Assembly (NCBI RefSeq): GCF_026210795.1
Contig: NC_089443.1
Location: forward strand, 868,001 to 932,000
Direction of reading: 5' to 3'
DNA: 64,000 bases
From: Rhizophagus irregularis
Taxonomy: Eukaryota > Glomeromycota > Glomeromycetes > Glomerales > Glomeraceae
Each line of letters begins with the position of its first letter. Within the stretch, counting starts at the first letter, position 1. Of this stretch, positions 22,937 through 36,287 are shown piece by piece. Under the pieces are notes generated by a model. The model was not told the origin of the DNA. It searched no databases and saw only the letters and a list, made by a program, of their open reading frames with translations. Both the position numbers and the translations under genes were made by a program.

Positions 22937-25900
22937 TTATACAAGTTTACGTTTTTTCAACATTAAATCAATTAGCTTTTGATCAGCTTGAATTTGAGAA
23001 ATTAAAATAAATATTTCTTTAGAATGAAAATTCTGAGAATATTGATATTTTTCGATTACTTCATTCAATTCACTTTTTAACCCCACACTAAGTTCTTCAT
23101 TATTTCTTAATTGGTAATTAAGGGGAGTAAGATCCTCTTGATACTCTCTGGTTTCTTCATTCAATTGCCTTTTTAGTTCATCAGTTTGTTGCTGGTGTTT
23201 ATTAATAATATCACTATTTTCCGATTGTTTATTGAGAGCAGTAATTTTCTTCTGCGAATTTCGGTCATTTAACTTATCAATAAATATCACTTCATCCTTT
23301 ATTTCATTATTAGTTTTCTCCTCATTTTGTTTACCGGGCTTATTGATAAGTTTTTCATTTTCTTTCATTCCATCATAGAGAGCAGTAATTTTCTTAGCAC
23401 TTTGTTGTTGGAGATTACAAATAAATTTTTCCTTTTCTTTTAATTTGTTATTCAGAATTTCAAGAAGCTGTTGTAAATTTCCCTTATCCTCATAAAGTTT
23501 TTTTATACAAGCTTGTTGATTAATTTGTTCATTTTGAAGGTCTTCTTTATGCTTTCTAGTCTCTTCAAGTTTATTCTCCATTTCTTTAGCTTTCGCTGCT
23601 TGTTCATGTAACAAATGTATTTGCTTTTTCAAGTCATTCATTTGCCTTCTCAATCCGGATGTACCATTTTTAGTGAACCTTTTTTCGTGCTCTAATTTTT
23701 TTTCGAGTTTATTTAATTCTACTTTTTTTTCTTCAATTCCAGATAACGATGATTTAATATTATCTAGTTCATTTTTTATGTTGACATATTTTTCATCTTC
23801 TAATTCCAATTTTCTGTTCGTTTCTTCTAATTGTTTTTCTGATTGTTTTATATCTTCCTCTTTGATCGCCAACTTATGTTTTAAATCCTTTATTTCTTTT
23901 TGTAATCTTTTTTTTTCCACTAATTCCTCGGCAATAAGCGATTTTAGCTTATCCTCTTCATTTATTTGCTGCATGGTTTGATAATAAACCTCATAATCCT
24001 TCTCTTTTTGTTTCAATTTCGTATTTAATTCATTGACAAATTTTTTCAAATCATTATTTTCTTGTTTCAAAATATCTTTTTCTTCCTCCAAATTCTTTAC
24101 TTTTCGCTCCAGTTGATTATATTTATTTATCACCTCCTCTTTTTTTGCATGCAAACTACTCCCCTCTTTTTCAAGTTCTATAAATTTAATCTTTAAATTT
24201 AATTTTTCAAACTGTTTGTTTTTATAATAGAGATCTTCATTTTTTTTAACTAATTTCCAGTTATTTTTCCACGCCTTCAAATTATATCTACCATCAATAT
24301 GACTTATAGTATAAATTTCAAGTTGTTCGTATATTTTTTTCACTTTAGCTTCCGATCTTTTATCAGCTAAGCATCGAAAATTTGTAATACTATCAGGTAA
24401 GAATTCTATACCAGATTCTATATCAGTATTACTAATACTTAAACTCTCTAATTTAACCAATTCTTTTAAAGGCCTCAAACTACCATGAAACTGATTATAT
24501 ATTCCTTGCTGGATTCTATCTCCATCAATGTTTCCAATAAGTAGTTCCTTTAAATTAACTAAACTACTAAAACAATTTAAATTTTGAGAAAAAGAATTAT
24601 CAAGTAAATTTAAATATTCCAATTTTTCATTATTTGTAACGGGTAATTTCAATTCATTAAGTTGATTAGAGTTAGCCGTAATAGATTTAATATTCAAACA
24701 ATTACTTAGATCTAAACTAACCAATTTATTTTGGGAGCAATCAATCTCAATTAATTGTTTATTCTTACTGATATCCAAACTAGTAAATTGATTTCTGGAA
24801 CAAATAAATTCCTCTAAATTAACAAACTCGGACAAATCCAAATGAAATTCTAAATTTTTATTATCAATTATTAATCTGTTTTCCTTTTCTTTGTCGATTT
24901 TTGTTGGATATCTTTTGTTTATATATTTTCGTATATTTGCTTGTTCTAATTGTGGTTCTATTATAAACATTGAAATTTAAAAATTTGATTATATTATTCG
25001 TAATTACAAGAAGAAAAAAAAAAATAACTTACCTTCAATATAGTTATTTTCGGTTAGATTATATCCCATTGTATATCCCTTTCCGTTAATATCAATTATT
25101 GAATTTCCAAGATCTGAATGTAGAGTACAAACTGCTACTTCAACATTAGGTTGAACGTAATTAAAATCTATATTTGTATTCGAAATATTTAAATAAACAC
25201 AATTCCTTGACCATCCAGTAAACTCGATATTCATAGGCTTAAAACAATTAAGAGAAATATCATATCCTTGAGACAATTTGTGGGAAGTTTTAATTGAATA
25301 AGAAGAATTATTACGTTGTAATGTAATAGATTCTTTAATATAATCAACTTGTATTTCTCAATTCTTTGGACAAAATACTGATAATTCTGAAGGATTCCCG
25401 ATCATCATCCATATAATACGACATTCCTCTTTGCTTATATTTATATTCTTTGAAATATTTGTCGTCGCGGAAAATTTATTAATTTCATATGATCCAAACG
25501 TAACAAAAGTATCTTCCAATTTTGAATTATTTTTTGAAACAATTGATCCAAAAACCTCATAATTATTATTATCCAACGATGGTTCTATATTAATAATTAT
25601 CTTCTCAGTAATACTATGTGAATCTTTTAAATTAACACTTCCGGTCATTATAATCCTAAAATTATTTTGCTTATTTAAAATTAAGTCTATTTTTTTCTTT
25701 TGTTCTATTTCAAGTATATCATATAAAGGAATTATATTATCATATTCAATAATTTCCAAGTCATTCTTTGTATTTTGAATCCATTCAGATAAACCATTTT
25801 CTTCAATAATATCTTCTTTTTGCGTTAAAAGATACGTAATACCGAAATCTGCCAAATGCGATTTTAAAGATTCGAATGCTAACGATGCTAAATCAATCCT

Positions 25901-27271
25901 TTTTGAAATGTAAGATGAATTTTCTATTGTATTCTTAAGAGATTTTCCTAATATAATACTTAATGAAATAAAATGTCCATATTCGTCAAAAATTTCTTGT
26001 AAATATATGAGTGGTTTCATACTTTCAAGTGCTTCTTTTATAGCTTGTTTAAATTTTTCTGAAGGTTTAATATTATTTCTGTTTAATGAAATTTTATATC
26101 GTTCACATTTTACTATAAAATACGCCTTATCCTCATAACTTAGATCATCTGCTGATACTTTAAAAAACGGAAAAGAGCTTATATCTTCATTATTATCAGT
26201 TAAAAAGATATTATTATCAATAAAAATGTCTTCTAAAATAAGCGTCGGTTTAATAATTTCTAAATAAAATTTATCATTTGAGTCTATATTAGGAAAATTA
26301 ATTAATTCAAAAGCATTTTCCTCGCAAATTTTTAATTCAAAATTTTGATCGATTATTAAACCTTGAAAAAGTTGAAATTCTTTAACCAATTTTGTATATT
26401 TTAAATATTTAGCCCAATTTTCTAAGGTTAATTTCTCTTTAAAATTAGCCACTCCAGGTTGTTTCTCATCTATCAATGATGATGTTGTATCGAATTTCGA
26501 AATGAGAACGAGATTATTGCAAGAAATTGTATCGGATTTTAATTGAGAAATGGGAATGAGATTATTATAAGAAATTATTTCAACCTTATCATCTCGGTAT
26601 AAATTATTCATCCAATCGGTTAATTTTTCATGAGTATCTAAATTTATTCCTTCCGTTGTTGTTATTTTTGGAAAATGATTCTGAGCGGCAGATAAGTCAT
26701 TAAATGGGATTTCTTTTTTATATTTTGCAAAATTATATACCCAAGTTAAGTAAGAGTTAAAAATATCGATTTGTGTTGAGTTGATAGATTCAAGACCATC
26801 AATAAATAATTTTCCACCAATTAAAATCTTTCTTGGAAGCAGATGACCGTACATTTCAAATAATTTTTCTTCATCGTCATTCGTAAAGTTTAAAAAAGAT
26901 TCTGATAAACCGGCATTATAAGTAATTTCAGCAACAGGAAAATTAAAACATATTTCTGTTGGTCGTAAAGATTCGTTTAATTTACCATCATTTTCATTAG
27001 AATTAAAACTGGAAAGATATGCAGAAGGTTGATCATCAAATAAATTTATATTTAATTCGCCACTCTCAATTAGTACGGCTTGTTTACTATTTTCTAAACT
27101 ACACCCATTTAAATATAATCCATGATTTAACTTTAATTGTTGAACTAATGATTTTTGGTTATTTTTTATTAGTCCTGAATCTTTTAATTTCTTTAATTTT
27201 AAAGTTGTCTGAATTTGTGACCTCTCGTTTATATCATCATTTTGAAAATTATTCTCTTTATTTTGTTCCAT
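22937..27271 (-). CDS. MACPF-like x2, LRR, coiled-coil protein
   Basis: Exon 1 is 25033-27271, intron 24958-25032 (75 nt, GTAAGT...TATAG), exon 2 is 22937-24957. The paralogue at 54237-54322 has the intron at the same place. Two MACPF-like modules follow one another: YGHLLPRKILIGG (141-153) with W220 and SYNNLIP, then YGHFISLSIILG (431-442) with W497 and EYDNIIP. Next is a beta-rich part with IIWMMIG (619-625). Exon 2 encodes LRRs (about 764-947; repeats like LxxLDxSxNxQLxxLDCSQNKL) and a coiled coil to the end. One in-frame TGA at 25358-25360 follows SVFCPKN. The paralogue has CGA there, so a single C-to-T change interrupts an otherwise open frame of 1419 codons. No kinase domain precedes it, unlike the 39764 copy. 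It may be a recent pseudogene, or the upstream ORF may act alone. Confidence 0.75.
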
Positions 27272-28125
27272 TTTGAAAAGTTTTTTGAATCAATAGGTAT
27301 GTAAATTTTATTTTTATTTTTTATTTTACAGAAACAATAATTTCAGAAATATATCAATATTCAATAGGTCTATGAAACGTAATTTAGATTTTAAAGTCAT
27401 ATAAATACAATTTTATCGTCGTAACACCAAATTAAAATTCTACCCTCACGTGTCCAGTGACATTTTAAGGGAATGTGAAAAAAAATAATTTTGGAAGGCA
27501 AAAAAAAACTCTCTCAGATAAATATATAAACAGTGAAAACTCGGTAGGGTGTGATGCCAGGGATGAAATATTTTGATATATTGATATAAAAATTGACATC
27601 TTGCATCTTGCCGTACGACCTGTACGTACTTACAATGAATAATTGTTCCCACTATAAAGTCTGTTTTGGTATTTAGAAAATCAGTATATTACGATTATAC
27701 AAATGAATGCCGAACTAAGGTAATAAACATGACTGTCATATAAAAAATATTATACTAATTAATACAATAATCAATGAAAATGAATCTATTCCAAGTAAAA
27801 TTTCAGATGTTAAAGATCGACATTGATCATATAAAGTTAGATCCTGTTATGGCTTTCAATATGATAAATATATTTTCATTTACTCTTCTCAAAAGAATAT
27901 GCACAAAAAAAGAATAGGTTTGACTTTTTTTTTAAAAAAAAAAGAATATTATGTGACACTAAATTTAAGTTTATGTTAAAAATAAACATAAACAAAGTTA
28001 TTAAATTGTTAAATTAATAAAAAACTAAATTTTATTGGTTCTTTAAATAAGTACCGTATATCAAATAAATAGAAATAAAACAAATAAAAACAAATAAATC
28101 AATCGTACATATGATCTGCGGTCAT
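27272..28125. other. Upstream region of MACPF-like gene
   Basis: Non-coding AT-rich sequence. No promoter motif is assigned with confidence. Confidence 0.4.
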
Positions 28126-28732
28126 AGCTCAACCCTCGGTTCCAACCACTATAACGAGTATTTACAAAAACGGAAAATTTTTTTATAATGAACCTTATAT
28201 TAATACAAACAAAAAAGTTTCTTTTAACTAAAATATTTTGTTAAAGAATTTCCAATTCTGTGTATATTTAGTAGATTTTAAAACCAATGAATTATTTTTC
28301 TAAATTTCTCAAAGCTTCTTTATTAAATAATAGTATCATTTCTAATTTTTCTAATTTTTCATCATTTTCAAGATTTGGAATTATTGTACTTATAATTTCT
28401 TTATCTGATAATAGTTCTATTTGTATTTCATAATTTGATCTTATGAATTTAATTCCTTATTTATATAATATAATTGTTATCATTCAATTATCACCCTAAT
28501 TCTTTTTAAAGTGATTCGTGAACAATATACTAGTGATTTCACGTGATATTCACGAATATAAATTTATAATGTACGTTCTAATAGTAAAAGTTCACTATAT
28601 CCAATATCGAGATTTTAATAGTAAGTTTACTATAACGAGCAAGATTTATTAGTAAGTGAACCGGGGGAATAAAAAAATTTCACTATAAGCCAAATTTACT
28701 ATAACGAGCTTCATTAAAACGAGCGTTGACTG
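28126..28732. mobile_element. Pogo/mariner-like remnant
   Basis: The right end reads ACGAGCGTTGACTG followed by TA; the left end (from about 28126) reads AGCTCAACCCTCG preceded by T, an imperfect inverse. Internal CTATAACGAG motifs recur in both orientations. On the minus strand, about 28240-28450, a short frame rich in Glu/Ile (DKEIISTIIP, NDEKLEKLE) may be the last part of a transposase. The rest is lost. Confidence 0.45.
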
Positions 28733-31659
28733 TACATGACTTTCTTGTACATGTTGCGGACAAGACATTACTTTTATAAAGACAATAAAGACCTGGTGCA
28801 TGTAGTACAAGAGATTGGAACTAACCTTTATTTAATCAATTAAAAACCAATTGACCGAAGGTCCTGAATATTAAAAAATATTAAAATTTTTCTTTTGACT
28901 GCAAATTGTACTAATTTGTTTTTAAAGCATTCTAAATTCATATTTTAATCTTATTAAAAAAAAAATTAATTAAAATTCGTTTATTAAAATTTGAGTTTAG
29001 AGAAAAATCTCTATCTCTAAGCCGCATTAGATAATTCGACCAGAATTACAACTTAGATAATTTTAATTAATTAACTGATTTTTGACCGGGTATACTTGTC
29101 CGAAATTATGAAGTTCAACTATAAGATCAATGGATGTTTAATACACTCATTATATTAATTACAATTTTTATAGAAGGTAATTTGTTGTATAGTTGAATTT
29201 AAGAAAACTATTTATACTCAATGTATGTGTAAAATTTCACCAATTATGCCAGTTTATGTACAAAAAAAATATTTTCTTTTATTATCACTCGTTATGACTT
29301 ATGACGCGAAAGATCTTTAATTTTAGCATATTTATTATCACAACGCAACGATGCGGTATAATCTACACAATATATTAATAATCAATACATACTCATATTT
29401 AATAACTAAGTAATTAATTTTAAAATATAACTTTATTACGTCTTATAAATAATTATTCTAATTATTATAAGTACAAAAATGCTACCTTTTCAAAAATAAA
29501 AAAAGTAGTTGTGAATCTTTCATATAAAAAGCGATAATATTCTAAGCCCCAGACAAAGTAATAGAGAAAGATACGCATGGATTATACCTTTTAAGATTTC
29601 TAAAATTAGTACATCACGTTATTAAAAAAAAAAGACCTTAATTGAATATACAAAAACTTTCAAAAGAAAAGGTGTGCTGCTAGGGCAGGTAGCACTGGTA
29701 GCAGGTAACGTAGGTTGGCTAAACTAATTTGATAGTTCTATTCGCAAATAAAAAAATATTTGCTAAAATGTTAAAAGATTAAATTAAAAATTAAAGAAAA
29801 ATGGAACTATACCAACATTATCCAAAGAGCCGTTCAACATTGTCCAAAGAAACTTAATTATACATTCACCGAAATCCACATCTAAAGAAGGAAAAAAAAT
29901 AAAATAAAATGTTACGTTAAAAGATGAAAGTAAAATAATTTAACGAAGAAAAAATATACTCACTGAAATCCACGTTCGAGTCAAAGAATCACTTTAGATA
30001 AAAAAAATGAAACCGTGTGTCCAGAAGGCCGGCAAAGAATAGTCTAATAAAGACAAAAAAAAGAACGGTGTATTAATAGAGTAATGTTCGTTAAAAGATA
30101 TAAGAACAAAGAAAAATGCTTACCAAAATCTGGCGTCCGTACTTGTATAGGTGTAAATATAATAAATATTGTATCAAAAGTTATAGTATCTCTGAAATTA
30201 TAACTAAATAGTGCTGCCGTCATTCAAATGATATATCCTATAGGAGGCGCACAACAATACTACACACATCTGATTCTGATTATCGACGTTGTAAGGTACA
30301 ATTCCAAAAATATCTTTACAGAATTTGATACTTCGACTCTAACCTAGCGTATCTTGATCATATTCTGATAAATAATATATTTGAGGATGCGAATTTAATA
30401 ATTGATGTATCAAACACTATTTGTGAATTATAAAGTTTTTAAGAAAATAATATACTTACTTACTAGGCCACAATTTTTCGTTCAATGTAACATTATTTAC
30501 ATATTCAAAAAAAAAAAAATGTTTTGGAACCTCGTTGTCTTTATCATCTGGAAGAAATGAAAAAGTAAATTCATCAATACTTTCAGCCAATTTTAAAATT
30601 TAATTAAGTTCAAAAATTGAATAACGTTAATAATAATATCTAGTAAATTTAAATTTTAAGTAACGCAGGTATTATACGTAATCATTTAATAATGGCCTTA
30701 CCTCATTATATTACTCTTTTCGATTTTAATTGATAAAAACGGCAATTTCTCAATAAGTTTGATAAACTTATTCCATATTTTGAATCATTGCTCAGTATGT
30801 TAAGGCCTATTTTCAGCTATATTTTTACGTTTAAAAAAAACAGAATCTATTTATATCATCCCAACCACATGATTAAACAATGTAATAAAAAAAAAATTTT
30901 TGGTAATATACCGCAGTAGTATTACACAATAAGTAGGAAACGATATTTAAAAAAAATTAAATACAAGAAAAAGAAAAAAAAAGTAAGAAAGAAATAATCT
31001 TGTTTCACAAGATTTATTTATTATCGTAATGTTTCACAAGTTGAATGATTTTCGCTCTGGAGGCATTTATGTGACAAATCATCTGACCCGATGCTTGTCG
31101 ATTGGCTGTAGAAAATTGCACCTGATAGTCCCGACATCATGGTGCAAAGCATGAATAATTCTTTTTATAGCACAGTTTTGATAAAAAGGAACATTCAAAA
31201 TCAACTGTAAACTTTCATACTAGACGATTTTTGATCTGTAACCCATGCAATTTTCTTCATCCACTTACGTCATAATTCCCTTTTTGAATTAAACTGCCCC
31301 TGCTTAAGATTTCCAATATAAGTATTTTATGTATACTCCGAAGCAAAGGACTATATAATACTATGCAATATGATGTTCAATGCCTTTTAAATTTTTATTA
31401 TAAATTTTGATTATTCTAATTATTTTAATTTAATATTCTAACTATACATAGTTGCATTGATAAAGGATTTAATTTTGAAAATGACTAAAAACTTCCTCTA
31501 TCATGTTTCGTAAACCCTATAAAAATTTTTATTTCAAATATTTCCATTATTTCTCCGTTGCTTTCGTAAAAATTCCGTAAAAATAATACATTCCCGGAAA
31601 AACATGGAAATATAAAACACGGATCACAAGAATTTTTCAAGTCGTTTCTAGTAAATTTG
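28733..31659. other. Long intergenic stretch
   Basis: No convincing gene. Around 29280-29570 a block (TATGACGCGAAAGATC and TATAAAAAGCGATA) also occurs near 63170-63470 and partly near 60660-60690, so it is a relic of the 3' flank of the terminal kinase genes. A poly-A/T-rich zone lies at 30830-30990. Confidence 0.45.
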
Positions 31660-32735
31660 ATCGATTTTTTCGATAAAAATTGGAATTCAAATTTAACAAA
31701 TTTTTTTATTGTTCTAATTAAGGAAATTGGTAATAAATGTTCGATTTGAGCAATCAAATATGTTAGACATAAATCAAACATGCATTGAATGATCACTTGC
31801 AGCAACTAATCAATGAGATTAAAAAAAGTACGAAAATTGTCAACCGGAGAATTCTCTCTTTTTTTTTTTATGTAATGCATAATGTTATATATCATTGTTT
31901 TTTGCTAAAAGTGTCATGTTCCCGGATTACTTGACAAGAATGAAACACAAAAATGGATGATTATACATTGTGTTAACTAAAACTGCAATATACTGTATCT
32001 AACCCTAAACTTAAGTTCGCGCATAATATGAGGCGGTTTTTCTAATTAATTTTTTGGCGTATTATATGTTTATATTATATAATACAAAATATAATAAAAA
32101 AAAAATAAAACAATTCTATACAAAAAAAAAAATTTTTTTTTTAATGAAATAAATAAATTAAGACTCCGAATTGACTAAATTTGTCAAATCAAATGTAAAA
32201 AACTAAACTGGGTTTATTATATCCGGTTCTAATTCTTTATTTGTAACACAGTAACACATTTTCGATAGTATTTTGACTTATGCATATCGACCAATCGATT
32301 ATTAAATAAATAATGCATGTATTGAAATGATCCAACCAAATTACAGTTAATTGTTGTCAATAAATATCAATAAAGAAAATAAATAGTACTTAATTTAAGC
32401 AATTTTTTTCAAACCTTCCAAATATAGTGAATTAATATCTTGTGGTCTAAATTAAAAAATGAAAAATTCCTTCTATTAATGGATTAGATTATTTTCGCTC
32501 GCGCCAGACTCCCACGAATTTTGAAATTTTTGAAATATTTCCTCAATAGGATAGTCAATACCTTTGAAATAATAGTTTTTTGTTTGTTTTGTCGGCTTAA
32601 TGCAAACAACAATGATGCAACATGTGTTATTATGCAACTTTCAAATGGCCCTGTAGATCGTTTAGCGTTATCAGGATTTATTGTTATTATTCCATCGTTA
32701 CTTAAATATCGAGATCCGATCCTTCTTTTTTTTTT
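31660..32735 (+). repeat. Duplicated 5' flank of kinase gene
   Basis: Partner of 3410-4090, with the same ordered blocks directly upstream of the start at 32771. This copy has extra sequence, so insertions or deletions distinguish the two. The small ORFs here are not conserved between copies. Confidence 0.65.
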
Positions 32736-32770
32736 AAAAATAAAATAAAATAAAATAAAATAAAATAAAA
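32736..32770 (+). repeat. AAAAT microsatellite at start codon
   Basis: About six repeats of AAAAT end directly at the ATG at 32771, so the leader just before the start codon is a length-variable microsatellite. Confidence 0.9.
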
Positions 32771-35700
32771 ATGAATAAAATTAATAAGGATAATAAATGG
32801 ATTCGATGGATCAAAGACAGTATTGCTAATAAATATATAAATTATCACGATTACGACGAATTCCAAAATCTAGAATATATATGCGATAGAAGATTTAGTA
32901 AAGTTCATCGAGCAAATTGGAAAAGTTTGAATAATATCGTCACATTAAAATCTCTTAAAAATGGTAGCAATTTTATGAAAGAAATTGTTAATGAGGTAAA
33001 TGAATAAAATTTAATTATATATTATTTTAATGTTTCTTTAAATAAAAATTTATTAGTTTTTTTTATTATTTAGATAACGTTATTGAATAAAATTAATCTT
33101 CATAAAAATATTATTCAATTTTTTGGTATTACTAAAATGATAGGTATATTAAATAATATAAAAGTGCATTGCTAGTGCATTAGGTAAATATTAAAAGATA
33201 TATTAATAATTTATTTTTTTTTACTTTTATATGGTAAGATAATAATAAAGATAACGTTGATCCGAATTATTTGTTTATTTTCGAATATGCTGATAATGGC
33301 ACATTGAGAGATTATTTAGAAAATAATTTTAATAACTTAGATTGGAATATTAAATTACGTTTTGCGATTCAAATTGTTGATGCAGTCTCATTTATACATC
33401 GAAAAAATATTATACATCGTAACCTAGTAAGTATTTTATTATGATCATCATCATCAAACAATTTGATTAACAAAATATTTGCCAAGTACATTAATATTAA
33501 TTTATAAATTAGCATTCTAATAGCATATTAGTTCATAAGAATATGATTAAATTAGATGATTTTGGTCTTTCACATAATAAGTTGGCTGAAGTATCAAATA
33601 CTTCTGCGGATATTATTGGAATATTACCTTTTATCGATCCACAACATTTTAAGGAGAAACTAAATGATAATTATAAAGCGAATAAGAAATCGGACGTGTA
33701 TAGCGTTGGCGTACTCTTGTGGGAAATTTCATCCGGCAAAAGACCATTTGAATCTTACAATAAACCTCATCAAAAATCGACATTAATGTTGGAAATTTTA
33801 AATGGAAGAAGAGAAATTCCAACTTCTGATACACAAATTGATTATGTGAATACCTATAAAAGTATGCATTCATTATTATTTTATTTACAGTTAAACTCTC
33901 TATAGTCACCCTTTAGTCACACCATATAGTATTTTCATAATCACACCATTTTTTTTTTGATCCAACTATATAGGGTCGACTGTACTTTCTTAATTATTTA
34001 TTATATCTTAATATCAAATTTTTTTCTTTTTTTTTAGGATGTTGGCAAGATAACCCAAATGACAGGCCAGATATGCAACAAGTACTTTCTGAATTAAAAT
34101 CGATTAATTTAAATATGAAGAATGATTTATCATATGTAAATAAAATTAATGAGAATATACACAACGACACCATTATTGATATAGATGAAAATAATGAAAT
34201 AATTATTAATGAATTGATATTATTATACGAAGATTTTATTCATTTATTATGAAGATGATTATATTCAATTGATAATTAAGAAACATATAATATTTAATAA
34301 CAAAAACATAAATGAAATATTTAATTATTTATTAAATAATAATAATAAGAATAAACAAAATATTATTCTATTAGCAATTTTTTATCGATATGGAATTGGA
34401 ATTGAAAAAAATGAAATGAAAGCATTTGAGTTATATGAAGAAATGACTAGAAAAACTTTTATTAAATCTGAAATAAGTGAAAAAAGTAATAGTAAAAAAA
34501 CATTTAAAGTATGTGTAAAAGAGAATAATAAAATAAATGCACAAAAGTATATAAATCAAAAATATCCAACAGAAGAAGAAAAAGAAAAAGAGAACAGATT
34601 AATAATAAATAATAAAAATTTAGAAGGCCATTTAGATTTATCAGAATTTGTTAATTTAGAAAAATTAAATTGTTCTAATAATCAATTAATTAGTTTAGAT
34701 ATAAGAAAAAATATGAGATTAACTGATCTTGATTGTTCTCAGAACAAATTAACTAATTTAGATTTAACAAATAGTTCAAATATTACTTATATAAGAGCTA
34801 ATTATAATCAACTTATTGATATAAGACTACCTATTGTAAATAAAGAAAAATTAGAATATATAAATTTACTTGATAATTCACTTTCTCAAAACTTAAATTG
34901 TTTTGGTTGTTTCGTTAATTTAAAACAATTATTCATAGGAAATACTGATGAGTATAGAATTCAGCAAGACATATTTAATCGGTTTCATGGTAATTTGAAA
35001 CCTTTAAAAAGCTTAAACAAACTAGAAAGTTTAAATATTAATAATACTGATATAGATTCTGGTATAGAGTATTTACCTGACAGTGTTAAAAATTTTAGAT
35101 GTTCCATTGATAAAAGACCGGAAGCTAAAGTAAAAATTATATATAAGCAGCTTGAGATTTTTGCTATCGACGTTATAGATGCTTTAAAAGGTAGATATAA
35201 TTTGAGAGCATGGAAAGAAAATTGGAAATTATCTAAAGAATATCAAAAATCAGCATTAAATGGAAAAGGGTATGAAGAAAAAAGAGTTAAATCAGCATTC
35301 TTTACTGCTGAGCAATTAATAGAAATTGGAGTATCGCACGAAGAAGCAAATTCCTTGAAAGGTAAGGAGATATATAAAAAACAATTAGGAAAAGAACTGG
35401 GAAACCCCGACGAATTAAGAACCAAGGAAGATGAATATGCAAATTTAGAAGATCAATTGATTAAATCTAAGTCATTGATATCTAGTATCGAAAGTAGAAA
35501 AACGGAATTAAAATATCTCAAAAAAAAATTGGACGAACAGAAATATGAAACTAGATCTAGTACAGCCAGCTTGAGAAGGCAAATGAATGACTTGAAAAAG
35601 GATATAAATTCGTCATGGAAGAAATTGATAAAAACTATGAAAATAGATAATAAATTTGAAGAGGTTAAAGTAAATGAGGAAGATCAACAAAAAGAACGGA

Positions 35701-36287
35701 GTCATTTACAAGACTGTTTAGAAAAACTTCGTGAAGACAAGGAAAATTTATGCAATAAACTTGAAATTTATAATAACCAACTAACGGATAAAGAAGATTT
35801 TATTAATAAACTCCAACAACAAACTCGGAAAAATATTGAGGAATTAAAAAAGCAATTAGATGAAGAAACCAGGAAATATGAAAATTCTCAAGAGAAACTT
35901 GCCATTCTCGATAATCAATCAAAGGTTAAAGATGATCTTATTCAACAAAGCGAGCAACACATTGATGAATTAAAAAGACAATTAAAAGAGATAAATGCCT
36001 TGTACCCTCAAATAGAGACTAAAGAAATTGAATTAAGAAATACAATTAATACCATTTCTATCAAGAGCGAACTTGGTAAAAAAGGGAAACGTTTACTGGA
36101 TAATCTTCTGGAGGAACAAATAAAGATTGTTCTAACTAATGATAATTTTTCTTCAGAAAAACTGGAAAAAGTTAAACTGAAATTAAGCGAAGAAGAAGAA
36201 TTAACTAATGAAGAAATTCAAAATATTCTAAATAAACAAACAGAAGTAACTTGGTTGAAATTGAAGCTTAAATCCCTTCAAGATTAA
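32771..36287 (+). CDS. Pseudokinase with Sel1-like, LRR and coiled coil
   Basis: Exons are 32771-32995, 33074-33143, 33239-33426, 33513-33861 and 34038 onward; sizes and phases match the intact kinase at 57935. The glycine loop is ICDRRFSKVHRA (intact copy IGTGGFGEVYRA), the lysine is kept in VTLK (K60), HRD is HRN (N160), the following metal-binding Asn is Ser (S165), and DFG is kept. This indicates a pseudokinase. The kinase frame stops at 34250-34252. A second frame, open from about 34200 to 36287, carries a Sel1-like repeat (AIFYRYGIGIEKNEMKAFELY), LRRs (DLSEFVNLEKLNCSNNQL...), and a coiled coil with a conserved tail. In related genes these parts are joined, so one frameshift near 34240 separates them. 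A 95-bp MITE sits in intron 4. Confidence 0.75.
33888..33982. mobile_element. Mariner-type MITE in kinase intron
   Basis: Ends CAGTTAAACTCTCTATAG and CTATATAGGGTCGACTG are imperfect inverses, with TA on both sides (33886-33887 and 33983-33984). The element fits inside intron 4 (33862-34037) and explains why that intron is longer than its neighbours. Confidence 0.6.

Noticed and set aside
23673-23981. Plus-strand Ser/Phe-rich ORF
   Set aside because: Antisense shadow of the coiled-coil exon.
28118-28160. tRNA-like string CATAGCTCAACC...GGTTCC
   Set aside because: No cloverleaf can be formed; it is the end of a transposon remnant.
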